A stretch of DNA of 64,000 bases from Dromaius novaehollandiae (lineage: Eukaryota > Chordata > Aves > Casuariiformes > Dromaiidae). Each line of letters opens with the position of its first letter. Position 1 is the stretch's first letter. The position numbers and the translations under genes were made by a program. Below the pieces are notes generated by a model that saw only the letters and a list, made by a program, of their open reading frames with translations, was not told where the DNA came from and did no database searches. This document shows positions 1 through 12,400 of this stretch, one piece after another. The stretch covers positions 34,203,904-34,267,903 of the forward strand of contig NC_088103.1 in NCBI RefSeq assembly GCF_036370855.1. The letters are read 5' to 3'.

Positions 1-1810
1 CATCCCCAATCTCTCAAATTAGGTGACTAAAGTAGCACAAGGCAAGAGACTCTCAGCTGAATGCTCAGGAGACACTGCACTAGATAACACTGAGATGAGG
101 AAGCTATCCAAATGATAAGAAAAGAAAACAAGCATCTCCATATAATCAATCTTTTGTCCTCCTTGGGAAAAGAGGGCATTCCCTCCATGGGAAAAGATCT
201 GATCAGTCTATGTTGGGAAGTTCTCCATCCAAAGCAAACAGCTTTTGTAATGATAAGTTGCACAATGCAGACAACTGAGGCAGAAGCAAATCCTATTAAT
301 CTGCCTCAAATTGCTATGAGTGAAAGAGCCATAGTTTCCATTTAAGCTTTTAAAATATTAAGAATCCAAAAAACAAGAGCAACCAGGACAATCAGTTAAC
401 TTCAAACCATGTAAGCTTATTGTCATCCAGTAAGTCATTTGGAAGCATGGAGATGCTTCGATCAGCTGTAAGCTCTGTGCTTGGTAGGACATTCATGCTG
501 CTGAGGTCTTCTACAGCCAAGTTGGTACTGGTGCTCAAGACATTTTAGGATGATATGTCATAACAGCAAAAGAGTTAAGTTAGGCTAGTTATGACAAGAA
601 TCAGCTACTGCACTACAGATAACTTCTTTCCCTTCTATCAAAAATACTTAAGTGTCACAATTCTGCTCTGTTGAACCATTTCATATTTTAGATAAAACAA
701 GTCATTGTATATGTTTTATTACTCCAGCCATAACACAACATCAACTTCTGTTACAGTGACACAGATGGGAAGTTCAGTCATGCCAGCAACCTGCCAACAG
801 AAGAGAGATCAACCATAGCAAGTCTTGCACAGTGATACTAGTAACCAAGCATCCCTCTCCCTTTAGCCCAAACAATTTTAGTTAAGAGCAAGCAAACTTG
901 ACCATACCCAAGACAAAAAGTGACAGATATTCTTTTAACATGCTAAGCTTATTGTTCTCCAATTACTGCAGATAAGGACAGCCCACAGGTTTTTTTTTCT
1001 TCAAATGCCATTTCAGTGGGAATTTTGTATTTGAAAGCAGACTCCAGTACTTGTTTGTTGCTATACCAGAATATAAAAGTCTACTAAGCTTTATCAGATT
1101 TGGCCACATGGACCTTCTTTTTAACATGCTCTAATTCACATGTCAAATGCTTATGCTACAAAATAAAAAAAGATAGCCACCCATACAGGCTTAGTTCACC
1201 CTTGCAGGGATTCACTATATTAGTCTAAGCACTCTTCTATAGGACCCTTCCATAATCAGGTGTGCAGAGTAGATAGAGTAAAGGAGCACCATACAAAGAC
1301 TGTTTAAAGCAAGGTTTGAAGAGGATGCATTAATTTCTTCTTGGAATTCTCTAATACTACTAATAAATGGGTCTTGAAATGTTACTTTATTACTTCTATA
1401 CCCTATGAAGTGACAGGTTAGCCACATTTTACAGCAAAACATCAGGCTAGAGGTACCAAACAATTTTAGGCAAAACTTGACACACCTAGCTGCAACACCC
1501 TTTAATTCCCCCTTTCTTGCTTGCTCTTCCTCCCCTCTATAAGGTCTCCAGCCCTCTCCACCATTCCAGAAGAGAAATTATGGGTTACCAGGATTGTTAC
1601 TACATCCCCCATTAGCAACCTATTTCTTTCAAAATACCCCAAAGCAAATGGACTTTGTACTTACCATTTTAAACCTCAACTGAACTATGAAGTTCATGTG
1701 CCTACGCTTCTATCTCTAATCATATTTTGTTAGCAACTTATCCTTCATCACTCTTTCTTCTTGGACTAGCATCGAATCATTTTGGTCCTGGAAGAACACC
1801 AGCCACTTAC
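1..1810. other. Non-coding flank downstream of ATP5MK coding exons
   Basis: AT-rich sequence with no exon I can recognise. It lies 3' of the ATP5MK stop codon. Because the last coding exon ends in a splice donor within its 3' UTR, this stretch should include an intron and a terminal untranslated exon of ATP5MK, which I could not place. A minus-strand AATAAA (TTTATT at about 714-719 on the plus strand) is one possible polyadenylation signal. In human the convergent TAF5 gene would be next, but I see no TAF5 C-terminal coding sequence here. Confidence 0.4.
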
Positions 1811-1813
1811 CAT

Positions 1814-2080
1814 TTACTTCTCTGCCACGGCAGGAGTTTTCTTTTTAGGCCTAAGCTTGAAGTACAAGATGAGCATTGCAATGCTTGTATACGTCGCTAT
1901 TACATACTGAAAAATATAAAAGTTTAGTTTCAGTCTAAAACCCAAAAAACACCATTATGCTACATCACAAACGTTAATTTACATAATACATACATTCCTC
2001 CTGCCTGTGATGGTATAGGAATTGAAGTATTTCTGAAATCCAGTGAATTGGTGTTGAGATCCTGAGTCATGGCCTGCCAT
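1814..2080 (-). CDS. ATP5MK: ATP synthase membrane subunit k (DAPIT/USMG5)
   Basis: ATP5MK is a small single-pass subunit of mitochondrial F1Fo ATP synthase, involved in stabilising and dimerising the complex in the inner membrane. Two coding exons are visible on the minus strand. Exon A (2080-1994) starts with ATG in a good context and encodes MAGHDSGSQ, then the family motif FTGFQKYFNSYTITGRRN, ending at a GTATGT donor. Exon B (1906-1814) follows a TTTTTCAG acceptor and encodes a hydrophobic segment (ATYTSIAMLILYFKLRPKKK) followed by TPAVAEK and a stop. The product is 59 residues; the human protein is 58. Both exons are in phase. The 5' UTR exon(s) should lie in the CpG island at 3.1-3.6 kb. 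A GTAAGT donor right after the stop (1810-1805) indicates a further 3' UTR exon. The gene looks intact. Confidence 0.9.
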
Positions 2081-2912
2081 GGTCACTTGTCCTAACAAGC
2101 AATAAAGTTAATGAGTTTTACAGTAAGTTGGGACAGGATGAATACATAATCATATTAAACTCTACACTGAACTTAATGCTTCCATTGTTAAATATTAAGT
2201 CTGCCTCGGGACATTCAATAGACACTGAATATACATGAGGGATAGGCATATTCAGAGCACTTTATCTTAAAATATGATGCCACACAAGTGACATGAATGG
2301 AGATAAGGAAATTAGGGGTTCTGGACAGGAAGAACATTCATGATTTTCAGAATTCATTTGACTGAGTTTAAACATGAAAAAAAAAATCAGTATGATGAAG
2401 ATGCAAGGGAAAATTCTTTAAAATACTTACAAAAGAAAACTACCAGTCCTGCCTACAACCATTCAAAAGAGGCAACCTTCTACCAGTTGTTCAAGAATTT
2501 GCAATACCTAGTCAAGATAAAACTTCACTAGTTCAGCTATGACATTTTCTCAATCCCATATCAAAAACTGGTTGGCAGGCTTGGGACTAGACCACTGCTA
2601 TATTTTGTGATTCCACATCCACGGCATCTTATGTGCCCACTGTATGAACTCACAGACCTGGCTAAAAATACATATATATTTTTTCTCCTAGTTAGTTTTC
2701 AGCTAGATCAGTGAGTTGACTAAGCTGGCTACCCAGCCTTGCAGCATTATACAGCACTGTGACATGCTTTCACAGGTACAACAAAAACACCAAGTACACA
2801 GTAATGCACTTTTAAGTTCTATCTGTGTCTAGACCAAAGTTTTGGATATATTGTAAGAAGTTAGTTAACATGAAAGCATGCAGACTGGCACGGCACTAAT
2901 GTACACTTAGAA

Positions 2913-3036
2913 CCACACAACAGCTGAGGCTGGAAGGCACCTCTGGAAATTGTCGAGTCCAACCTGCTCGCAGCAGGGTCACCTACAGCAGGATTCCCAG
3001 GACTGTGCCAGAGCAGTTTTGACTACCTCCAAGGTA
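2913..3036 (-). mobile_element. CR1 LINE 3' fragment
   Basis: The plus strand carries the reverse complement of a CR1 3' end: a degraded hydrophobic-gene-free stretch beginning near a decayed ATTCT-type tail, then GCTGGAAGGCACCTCTGG, AGTCCAACCTGCTC and AGCAGGGTCACCTACAGCAG, all typical of bird CR1. Only about 120 bp remain. It sits between the first ATP5MK coding exon and the CpG island, probably inside an ATP5MK 5' intron. Confidence 0.75.
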
Positions 3037-3059
3037 TATATTTAGGATAAATATTGGTT

Positions 3060-3960
3060 ATTTGGTAACCCGGCACAGAAGCGGCACGGGTGCTGCAGGG
3101 CTACCCCCCGGACCAGAACCGGGCAGAGGTCAGCACGCTCAGGGAAGAGGGCTGCCAGACTGCTCAGCAGGTTCCTCCCCCACCGAGGCAGCCGCTAGGG
3201 CAGCCTGACCCCATCGCGTAGCCCCATCGCGCCATCGCGCCAGCCCCCCGCATCAGGCAAATAACCGCCTAGATATCGGCAGCAAGCGACGCGGGAAGGC
3301 AGGGGCATCGCCTCAGGCCGTGCCCTTGACCGCGCCGCCAACACCCGCCCGCCGCCCCAGCCCAGCCCAGCCCAGCCCAGCACTGAGGGCCGGGCCCGGC
3401 CCCCGGCCCCCAGCACAGGAGGCCGCAGCCCCAGCGCTCCCTCGGGACAGGGCAGCCTCCGCCCTACCGACACCCCCAGGTACCAAGGCCTCAGCCGCTC
3501 TCCAACTGCCGCTGCTGCGCTCTGCCCTTTGCCAGCGCCCTCCCACAAAATGGCGGCCGCCAGCGCCCCGCCCGCCGGCATCCACTGGGCCCTGCGCGCC
3601 GTACGCCCCTGCCGCGGGAGGCGCGGATTGGCTGCGCCGCCCAGGGGGCGGTCCTCCTCGCCCCCTTCCCCTCTGGTTGGCCGCCGGGCACGCCCGCTAC
3701 TTCCTCTTGCCCTTTGCCCCGCGCGCGCTGCTTCCGGGCGGCGCAGCGGCCGCACGTGCAGCCGAGGGAGGGCGGCGCGGTCGGCCCCAGCTCCGCTCCC
3801 GGCCCGGCAGCAGCGAGCGAGGGAGGGAGGGAAGCAAGCAAGCGGCCTCGGAGCGGCGGGAGCCCCGGGAGGTGAGGAGCACCCGGGGCAGCGGGTTGCG
3901 CGGCAGCGGGTCGCTGCGGGAGGGCCCGGGCGGCCCCGGGTTATCGCGCTGTAGTCAGAG
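3060..3960. promoter_or_regulatory. CpG-island bidirectional promoter of ATP5MK and PDCD11
   Basis: A block far richer in G+C and CpG than its flanks lies between the divergent genes ATP5MK (minus) and PDCD11 (plus). Visible elements are a YY1-type site AAAATGGCGGC (3547-3557), an inverted CCAAT box ATTGG (3627-3631), ETS-type CTTCCT/CTTCCGG (about 3700-3706 and 3731-3737) and an E-box CACGTG (3753-3758). There is no TATA box, as expected of a housekeeping CpG-island promoter. The pyrimidine run near 3701-3720 could host a TOP-like start site for PDCD11, but the transcription start is not determinable from sequence alone. Confidence 0.75.
3740..3871 (+). other. PDCD11: PDCD11 exon 1 (5' UTR, start approximate)
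   Basis: A GC-rich untranslated first exon is inferred from the strong donor GGGAG|GTGAGG at 3871/3872. The next exon begins after TTGCCTCATAG at 4483 and holds the start codon ten bases in. The 5' limit given here is a guess within the CpG island. Confidence 0.5.
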
Positions 3961-4482
3961 AGCGCGGGGAATCTCTTCTTGCTGATAATTTAATTTTTTT
4001 AAGGGTGTTTAATCCAAATTCGAGGCTTTCTTGGGAGCAGGGAGCAGCTTCTGTCCCTCCCCGCTCTGAGAAGAGAGGTGCAACAAGGTGGGACCCGGCC
4101 TCACTCCTGAAACCTCGGTCTGGATAGTCCGATGCAGCCGGTTCGGTTACCAGCCGGGGAAAATGTCTTACTTTTGAATGGGTCTTTGATTAAGCATGTT
4201 TTGATGAACTTTAATTTTATTATGTGCTCTCCTATTTAAAATCCTGTTTTAAATGACTAATAAACCACTTTAAAAGCTCTCAAACTAGCACATTAATGCT
4301 AATTTTCCATGTAAGGAAAATGTAGGAAAATAATAAAAGTAAGTGTGTAAAGTAGCATCTGAAGTAGCGATCTGAATTCTTCTTTAGTTTTTGGTTAGTT
4401 CACTCGTTGGACTTTTTTCAGTGTTCATGAGGAACAGTCGTAATAACTGTATATTTAATCTGTTTTGTTGTTTGCCTCATAG

Positions 4483-7400
4483 AAGTGCAAACATGGCATC
4501 CATGGAAGAAAACTTTCCTCGAGGTGGCACCCAGAAAAAACCCACGGAGGGAAAAAAGGCCAAGCCAAAGATAGAGCAAGACAACTTGTTTGATGTATGT
4601 TGGTTACATGTTCTTAATTAACTCTTCTCAGAGCTCTTTCACTGTCAGGATATGGCCTGAAAGCCTTCCTATCTCTGAGTTCTCTGGATTTGTCTGATAT
4701 AGGTTGCATTATCGAGACTTCGGGAAAGAGATGTCTGCTGACATCCACCTGTCTTGTGACCTTTTAAAGGTTTTGGATATCTGATACATGATGAATGTGA
4801 TGACAAAAAGTTCAGTCAAAATTGCTGATGAGGCTTCAACATTTTAACATTCCACAAGCATCAGATCCTGAGTTACTTGCTTCTATGTAGCAGGATTGGA
4901 CCAATACAGTATAGTTATGCTATATATACAGATATATAGATAATATATCTAGTGATACTAGAGCCAGTGGACATAGACCAAGTTTCTTAGTCTTTCTATT
5001 TAGTAGTAGATGTTGCAAATCACTTTTGCCAAATACTTTTGAACAGGAATCGTGTTTTTTTTTCCCCGCTCCAAGTTTTACAGTTTTACAAATGATCAGC
5101 CTCGGCCCAGAAGGAGATATCTTGAAAGACTTGCATGTAGACACACAGTGATTAGCAAGGGCATTCCCTTTTCTCTACAATCCTATTCTTTTCTTCTAAT
5201 TTTATTCCTAGTAGTAGAGTTCTTCCTTAGCACAGTGGTCATCTCTTCACTTATTTTTATTATTTTCCTGACTGATTTTAATCTGCTTTAGGTCCATCAT
5301 GAAGAACAAACACAGAAAAGAAAAAGGAGTCGAGGAGATCAAGGAAAGCAGAAGAAGAAGTTCAAGCCGGACAAAACAGCCACTTCTAAAGACAATGTTA
5401 CGAATTTTGAACCACTCACAGTTGAGGTTTGTGGATAAACATTTGCTTTTGTGTGCATCTGTCATTTGTGAGAAGATGGTGAGCCAGAATCTACATGAGG
5501 CTTAAAAAAAAGAGTAGATATTTTTTTGTAATAGCAACCTTGGTAGTTAATTAATGATAGCTTGGAAGAGGTACTAGTCTTTGTGTTTTCAGGATCTAGG
5601 TAAGTGTGTGCTAGAGCCCAGAGTGAGATATATGTGATGGATGTGTTGTAATGCATCAGTTGGAGTTTCTGGTGATTCTTAAATCTTTCAAAGGAACAAA
5701 AACTTCTGGTCAATCCCAGGTGGGATTCTGGCGTGGAAGGACCTGGCATATGTGCTGGTGTGAGAACTCTGTGTCTGGTTTGAAAAGAAAATCTTATTTC
5801 AGAAGTGCTCCATGAATTCTCTGAGTCAGGTGCTGTGGACTGAGGACTGTTGCATGGTTTCTACACCTGTAGCTGTTTCTCTTGAGCATAGTGAGCCCAC
5901 CAGTCATTCCTGTCCCCATGACAAGATAGAGATCTTTTTCTATCTCTTCCCATGTACTAACAAGATGTCCAAGATGTCTTCAAGGCTGTTTTGTGGCTTT
6001 CTTCTCAGTATTTATAGAGGTTCTGGAATAAGGCCTTTTCTGTTGACTCCTGTCACTTCTGATTGTTAAGTACTTATGTAATTGGTGGATCCATTTTGAT
6101 TATGGTGTGGGTTAAAGTGGTAAATGCTGATGATCTCCTTTTTGCTTTTGGTATGACATCAAAAATGGAGCATGGGACTGGAACTTTGGAGACATGAGTC
6201 TGTTCCCAGCCCTGTCATTCACCTGCTGGATAGGTTACTTTATCTGTTTTCCCCTAGCAAAATGGGGAGGAATAGTTCTGATCTGTACAGAATGCATTAT
6301 AAAATACCAGGTACAAGTATTATTTCAGCCATTTTCTTTTTTGGGCTTGGTAGATATTGCATGTTCTTTCTCATTAAACCTGTAAATAGAGCAGTGATTC
6401 AAGAGGAGAGTTTATCTATCACACTGTTATCACTGACTTGCCAAAATATCCACCAAATGCTGCTCTTTTTTGCTTTCCCAGGCACTCTGTGAAGGGATGC
6501 TGCTTCTTGGTTGTATAAAAGAGGTCAGTGACTTTGAATTAGTCATCAGCTTGCCCAATGGACTTTCTGGGTTTGTCCCAGTGACGCAAATCAGCGATGC
6601 CTACAGCAAGATGCTGAGTGAACAGGTGGCCGAAGGAGAACTCGTGGAGGTGAGACCTTGGATCTGGGCTGTGATTTGTGCCAGGGAGCTGGGGAGTATT
6701 AATAAGATCTCGGAATGAACCCAAAGGTCTTGCTGAAGAAACTGGTTTCTGGTGTCTCACAGCAGATTTCAGTTTGCCTGCAGTGGCTCACCTTAGCTAA
6801 ATGGTCCATGAACTTCATAGACCGCCTGTTGAACATGGGGAAATTTCTGCTCTCTGTTCGCTGCTGTAGCTAAATACTGATCCCTGGCTGTGTGCAATGA
6901 AGGAAGGAAGTGAAGGAAGTGTGTGGAAGAAGATGTGAGGATGCAAAGGTCTCTCAGTGGGGCTTAGGGAGTAGTACAGTCCTTGAAATTTCATTGTACG
7001 ATGTTCTGTGCAACGTGCTGTTAGGTAGTGCTGTTGTAGACTGACCTTGGTTTGGACCATGCTTTTCCAAGCAGCCTTTATAATTTCATGACAATGTTGA
7101 TTGCTGGAAAAAAGAGGAGGGAGTAATATGTTAGCCCATCTCTCCAGTGTCAGCAATCCATAAATTTTGCCAAAAAAGGTGATGTTGGATGTGTGATCTG
7201 TGCAAGGTACTAATCTTTTGTTGATGGTGCTTCCCTCTGCTGAAGAGGGAGCTGAGATCAGAGTCACTCTTGGCTCTGTAGTTGTGCTTTGATCCTCAGC
7301 GACGAGCTCCTGACGCCAGTCCCCACAGTGTTCCTTTTTGAGCAAAACCTGCCAGACTTGCTGACATGATGTAATTTCATCCTTGCCTCTATACTGATGT

Positions 7401-9406
7401 TTGCGGTATTTCTTGCCTTTTGTTGTGCTGTTGACAGAGAAACAGAGCTTTCTTAGGGGGCTTTGGTTTCAAAAGCTGCTTCAGTAACAAACTCTGATCC
7501 TCTTGAATTATTTAATGTTGTTTCCTTACTCTCCCGATCATCTTGTTGGGCAGGACTTGAACTCTCTGTCGAACATGTATTCTCCAGGGACATTGGTCAG
7601 ATGCATCGTGATCAGTGTTGAGAAAAGTGCTGATGGACGTCAGAGTGTCAAATTGTCGATCAACCCCAAAAAGGTCAATAAGGGTCTGAACACTTCAGCA
7701 CTAGCATCAGGCATGGTATGTATTCTGGGTCTGCCGCAGCCTCCCTGGGCTTTGGAGGTGCCCCTTGCACAGCCTGCCTTGCAGAGGTGCTTATTTGTTT
7801 AGTTTTTGTGTTTCCAGCTTTATGGTTGCAGGCATGTGCAATTAGAGCATCTGCTATTTCTGAGCATCCCAATTTTTTTCCCCTACTGATTTGTGGACTC
7901 CGTACATACATGGCTGGACAAGGGGAGAGTTGAGACCCCACTGCCAGATGAGCTCTGTATTAGGAACGAACATAGTGTTATTTCTGCTGCTCTGAAAAAC
8001 TCAGTACTGTGTTCTCATGAAACAGCAGACTCTTGCTCTCTCTGCAGACTCAGCCATTTCTTCACATTACTGAATTGCAGTGTTTTTCTCCCAACAGCTG
8101 CTCTCTGGCTTAGTATCTAGTGTGGAAGACCATGGCTACCTCATTGATATTGGAGTCAGTGGGACTAACGCATTCCTGCCTCGTCAGAAAGCCCAAAGTT
8201 ACATCAAATCAGTCAAGAAAGGTAAGAAGTAATCAGAGAGAAAACCACTGGGGTTGAAATGGAGGTGGAAAATGGCAATGATTAGAGCGTTTTCTATCTG
8301 TGGTACTAGTACACCTCAGTGAGATTGAGTCAAAGTGGAGTCCTTGTGAGCTGCTGAAAGCAGTGGCTCTGTGACTGGCGTGAAACAGGCTGCTAGGTTT
8401 CAGCCTGTTTTCTGACAGACCATGTTCTCCTTCCAAGACCTTCCATCCATGCTTGCAGTAGACTTCAGTTTGATGGGAAGAAGTTCACACTTGGAGAGGG
8501 AACTCTGAAAAGGCTTGGGATAGTGCTACAGGCTGAAGGGAACCCCTGAGTGTTCCTGATGGGGATTTTATGCTGTGTGTCTTGCCTTTGTAGGGCCTGA
8601 TTTGAAGGTAGGCCAGAATCTGAACTGTCTCATTGAGGAAGTAAAGAATGAGGGAAGAATTGTCCGTTTGTCCATTGATCGGTCAGAAGTAGCTGCATCC
8701 CTTGCAACAGAACGACAGAACTGGACGCTTTCTAACTTACTGCCGGGGCTGGTGGTAAAAGCTCGAGTGCAGAAGGTTAGCACTGTTTTTTTGAGTGTCC
8801 CTGAAAGTGGGGGTGCAGGTGAAATGGAGATGGAAATTTATGCCCTGGAAAATTTTGTGTTTGTGCTCAATTACTTTAGAAGAATAAATGCAACTTTCAG
8901 TTAGGTACTCCCATCACATTCACCTAAGGTCCAATCTCTGCCCTGATTGTGATGTTGCGAGTATAAAGGTTTTGGCCTGGAGATGGTGATGAACCTTGAA
9001 ACAGAACAGAATCCAGTTTATACTTCTCTGGCCATTGCCTAGGAAAAGTATTCAACAGTTTAGCAGTAGACTTCAAAGTAAACACAGTGTTAGAAAAAAA
9101 CCTGAAAGACCATTTTTACAAAGCAATGTAAGAAGATGTAAAAAGCGGAATTGTTAGCAGTTTGCCTGTCTCTTTTGAGGTCCTTGTTGTTTAGTACCAG
9201 GAGTGACTTTTTGTGAAATGTGTCCCTTGTTCTCTGAAACTGAGAAACTAAGCACAAATTTTATTTGGTATCTTGCGTAATTTCCTTTCCCTTTCTAGGT
9301 GGCCCCATTGGGGATCACTCTGAGTTTTTTGTCTTCCTTCACTGGCATTGTGGATTTCATGCACATGGACCCAAAGAAATCCATGAACTATTCTCCAAAT
9401 CAAGTG
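4483..9406 (+). other. PDCD11: PDCD11 exons 2-8: N-terminus and first S1 repeats
   Basis: Coding exons: 4493-4594 (exon starts 4483), 5292-5426, 6482-6649, 7554-7715, 8098-8221, 8594-8775, 9299-9406. They encode residues 1-327. Exon 3 is a Lys/Arg-rich nuclear-localisation-like segment ([18 protein letters not shown]). Exons 4-8 carry the first three S1 modules, for example [39 protein letters not shown] and [19 protein letters not shown]. Exon 6 ends in phase 1; the other junctions in this block are phase 0. Confidence 0.92.
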
Positions 9407-12400
9407 GTAAGGAGAGGGTGAAGCACAGCTGGAGTTGGTAATGTTACTTAGAGCATCTCTTATCTTCACCAGCAGCATTTTGGTGAAGAATTTTTTTTCA
9501 ACGGAATCATCTGTGAAATCTTACTGACGATGGCCTCTCGTATTTGAATTCTGATCGTGGCTGCTTTAGAGCTGTAAAGAGCAAAGCTGTTCTTGGGGTA
9601 ATGGAAGACTTGGGTGGGAGGTCCAAGAGACTTGTAAAGGGTGGGAAATGACTTTAGCAGTCATGTTCCTCTCACCACAGTGGTACCAGATTAGCCCGTG
9701 CAACTTGAACAATGGATAAAAGCAAAAATCTCAGATCTGTGAAGCTGTTAGAACTGAAACGATGTCTTAGTGGCAATACTGGAAAGTGCTTGTACATGGG
9801 CAAAGAGTTCAGGTACCAAAGATAACATCTAAAATAATGAGTGAGACTGCTTTCTCTGCTTCTGTTTATGAGTTCGTGTTTAACAAGCATTTTTGTCTTC
9901 TCCCCATTCCAGGTGAAAGCTTGCATCCTCTCCGTTCACCCCACCTCCAAGGTGGTGCGGCTTACTCTACGGCAGGCCTTCCTCCACGCTGGAGGATCCC
10001 CAAACCAGCTTTCCGGTGATCGCATGGGGGCAGTGGTGGAGGAGTCGACGGTGAAGGCTTTCTTCAAGCAGTTTGGTGCCATCTTTGAGCTTGATGATGG
10101 CAGCCTTGCGTTTGCACGGGTCAGTACCAGGGACTGAATGAGCAATGAGAGAACTCCTCCGTAGCTCTCTTAGCTTCTTGAGGAATAACTTTAGGAGGAA
10201 GTTTTGTTTTCTGTTTTTTATGTTCTTTGTGAGAAAAATGCAACAAAATTAGGACAAAGTGGAAGATGTTTGCTAAATCACGTTCCCCACTGTCCAGGTT
10301 TGGAATGTAGGAGAGTTACACTGAAAGAACTGGTGCAACCTGCGGCACAAAGGGAGTATATTAAAGGAAGGGTTTTGTGAGATGCTGCCACTTCAGCCTA
10401 AGCTTCAAGTCGGTGCTTCCTCTTTCCAAACACTAAATCATCCTTTATTTTTTCTAGCTGAAACACCTTTCAAAAACCAGAAAGTCCTTTAAACCTGCAG
10501 CATTTAAGACAGGATGCAAACACAAATGCCGGATAATTGACTACAGCCTGATGGATGAGATGTGTATTTTATCTCTAAAGTAGTAAGTTTCACAGACTTC
10601 CAGAAAATTGGTTGAAGGGTTAGAAGGGTTTGGTTGAGCATGGAAGATACTACATTGCTTTGTTGAACTGGAACCTGCTGTTAGGAGTTTCTGGCTTGTA
10701 TCTGTCTTGTCTCAAATCAGGGTGTCTGAGCATCTCATGTTTCTTCCCAAAACTATGGGGAGGTGGGTCACAGGGAGGCTAAATATCTTTTGCCAAAATC
10801 ATGTTGGAAGCCTGTGGTTGAACAGGGAGTTGGATCTTGGTCTTCCAAGTCCCAGGCCATTTTCCTCCTCCCTCCTTATATTTCTGTCTGTGTGGCTTTA
10901 AGCAGTGCAGGTTGTGGTTTCCCCTTTTGTGGGGCCCTGGCTGGTGGCCATCACTTTGTAGCTGTCACCTGGAATGGAGCCTGGTGAACCTGTCTGAACT
11001 TGATGTCCAGAGAGTGGTGGGAGGTGGGTCAGCTGGAGTAAAATACAACCCCAGAGTTGTGCAGCACAGGGGAAGGGGGGCGGGGATTTTGGAAGATTTT
11101 AGGACAAGACAAAGAGGGGATTGTTTCTCTTATCCTGGATTTCCTCAAGTTGACTGATTGGTCATCTCTTGCTGTGTCTCTTTCCTAGTCAAATTATCGA
11201 AGCTCAGTTTCTGCAATATCAAGATGTGCACACTGGGGATGTGGTGAAGGTGAGATCCTGAAGGGTTGACATAGTACTGTGGAACAGTTGTACTTGTTAA
11301 AGTGATCTAGCTAATTTGCATTTCTTTTGCCTAATGCTTGTTTTCAACTTCTGATCCAGACTAGTGAGACAAAAGGGAAGAAAAAATCTCTCCTTGCAGG
11401 ACTTGCTTAATGGAATCTGATACTTTTCTTTCCCAAAATATTGTTCAGGTTTTTTTCATGATGCCTCTAAGACAGTCACGTTTCAGCCACATCCAGTCCT
11501 GTGTTTAAGGCCCCGAATTCTTAGCTTCTTTCACTTAGCCTTTCTAAAACTCATTGTGTACTTGGTGAACTAGAAGTGCGCATGTGGACCATCACAATCA
11601 ACTGATGGACAGAAACAGTTACTCAGTTATGTGTCTGACCCATGTGTGACTGTTGGATATGTCTCTGGAAACATTTGCAGTCTGACAGAGTCAGTACTTT
11701 TGCAGAAGTAGCCTATGCTCAAAAATGAGGTAGTAAAACAGCCTTGTTTAACATAAAAGCTAATGGGTCAGATTGGGTGAGTGGAGTGGAGTGTACTTTT
11801 TTGGAGGGTGGTTAGATTTGGTAGCTATAGGTAGTGTGATGTGTCAGCTGTTTCCTATCTGTGCACACTCTGCTAACCATGCTGAATTTACAGATCCTTC
11901 TCCCTCTTTTGGGCTCTAGGGTAAAGTATTAGCTCTGAAACCCATTGGGATGCAGGTGAAAGTGACTGACGGGATTAAAGGGCTTGTGCCCTCCATGCAT
12001 CTTGCTGACATGATCCTGAAGCAGGCTGAGAAGAAGTACAACATGGGAGATGAAGTCAGGTGTCGGGTGAGAGCTGCCAGACAGATTCTTCAGCTGCTTT
12101 AAACTGGACTCTTTCACTTTGAGTACTTTGAGCAGCTGGATTGATCAGACAATGGCAGACATGCTTTTTGAATCTTTTCCTGCTCCGCTTTTCTAGGTGC
12201 TAGAGTGCAGACCTGCAGAAAGGAAGCTAATCCTTACTCTGAAGAAAACTCTTGTCCAGTCAAAGCTTCCAGTCCTTTCTAATTATGAAGAGGCAAAACC
12301 AGGTCTGATCACACACGGCTTTGTGGTGTGCGCAAGGGAGTTCGGCTGCATTGTGAAGTTCTACAATGATGTCAAAGGTCTGGTACCCAAGAATGAGCTG

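Noticed and set aside
392-555. Minus-strand open run of about 54 codons ending near residues DLLDDNKLTWFEVN
   Set aside because: The sequence looks somewhat protein-like, but I recognise no family and there is no convincing splice acceptor, so I cannot call it an exon.
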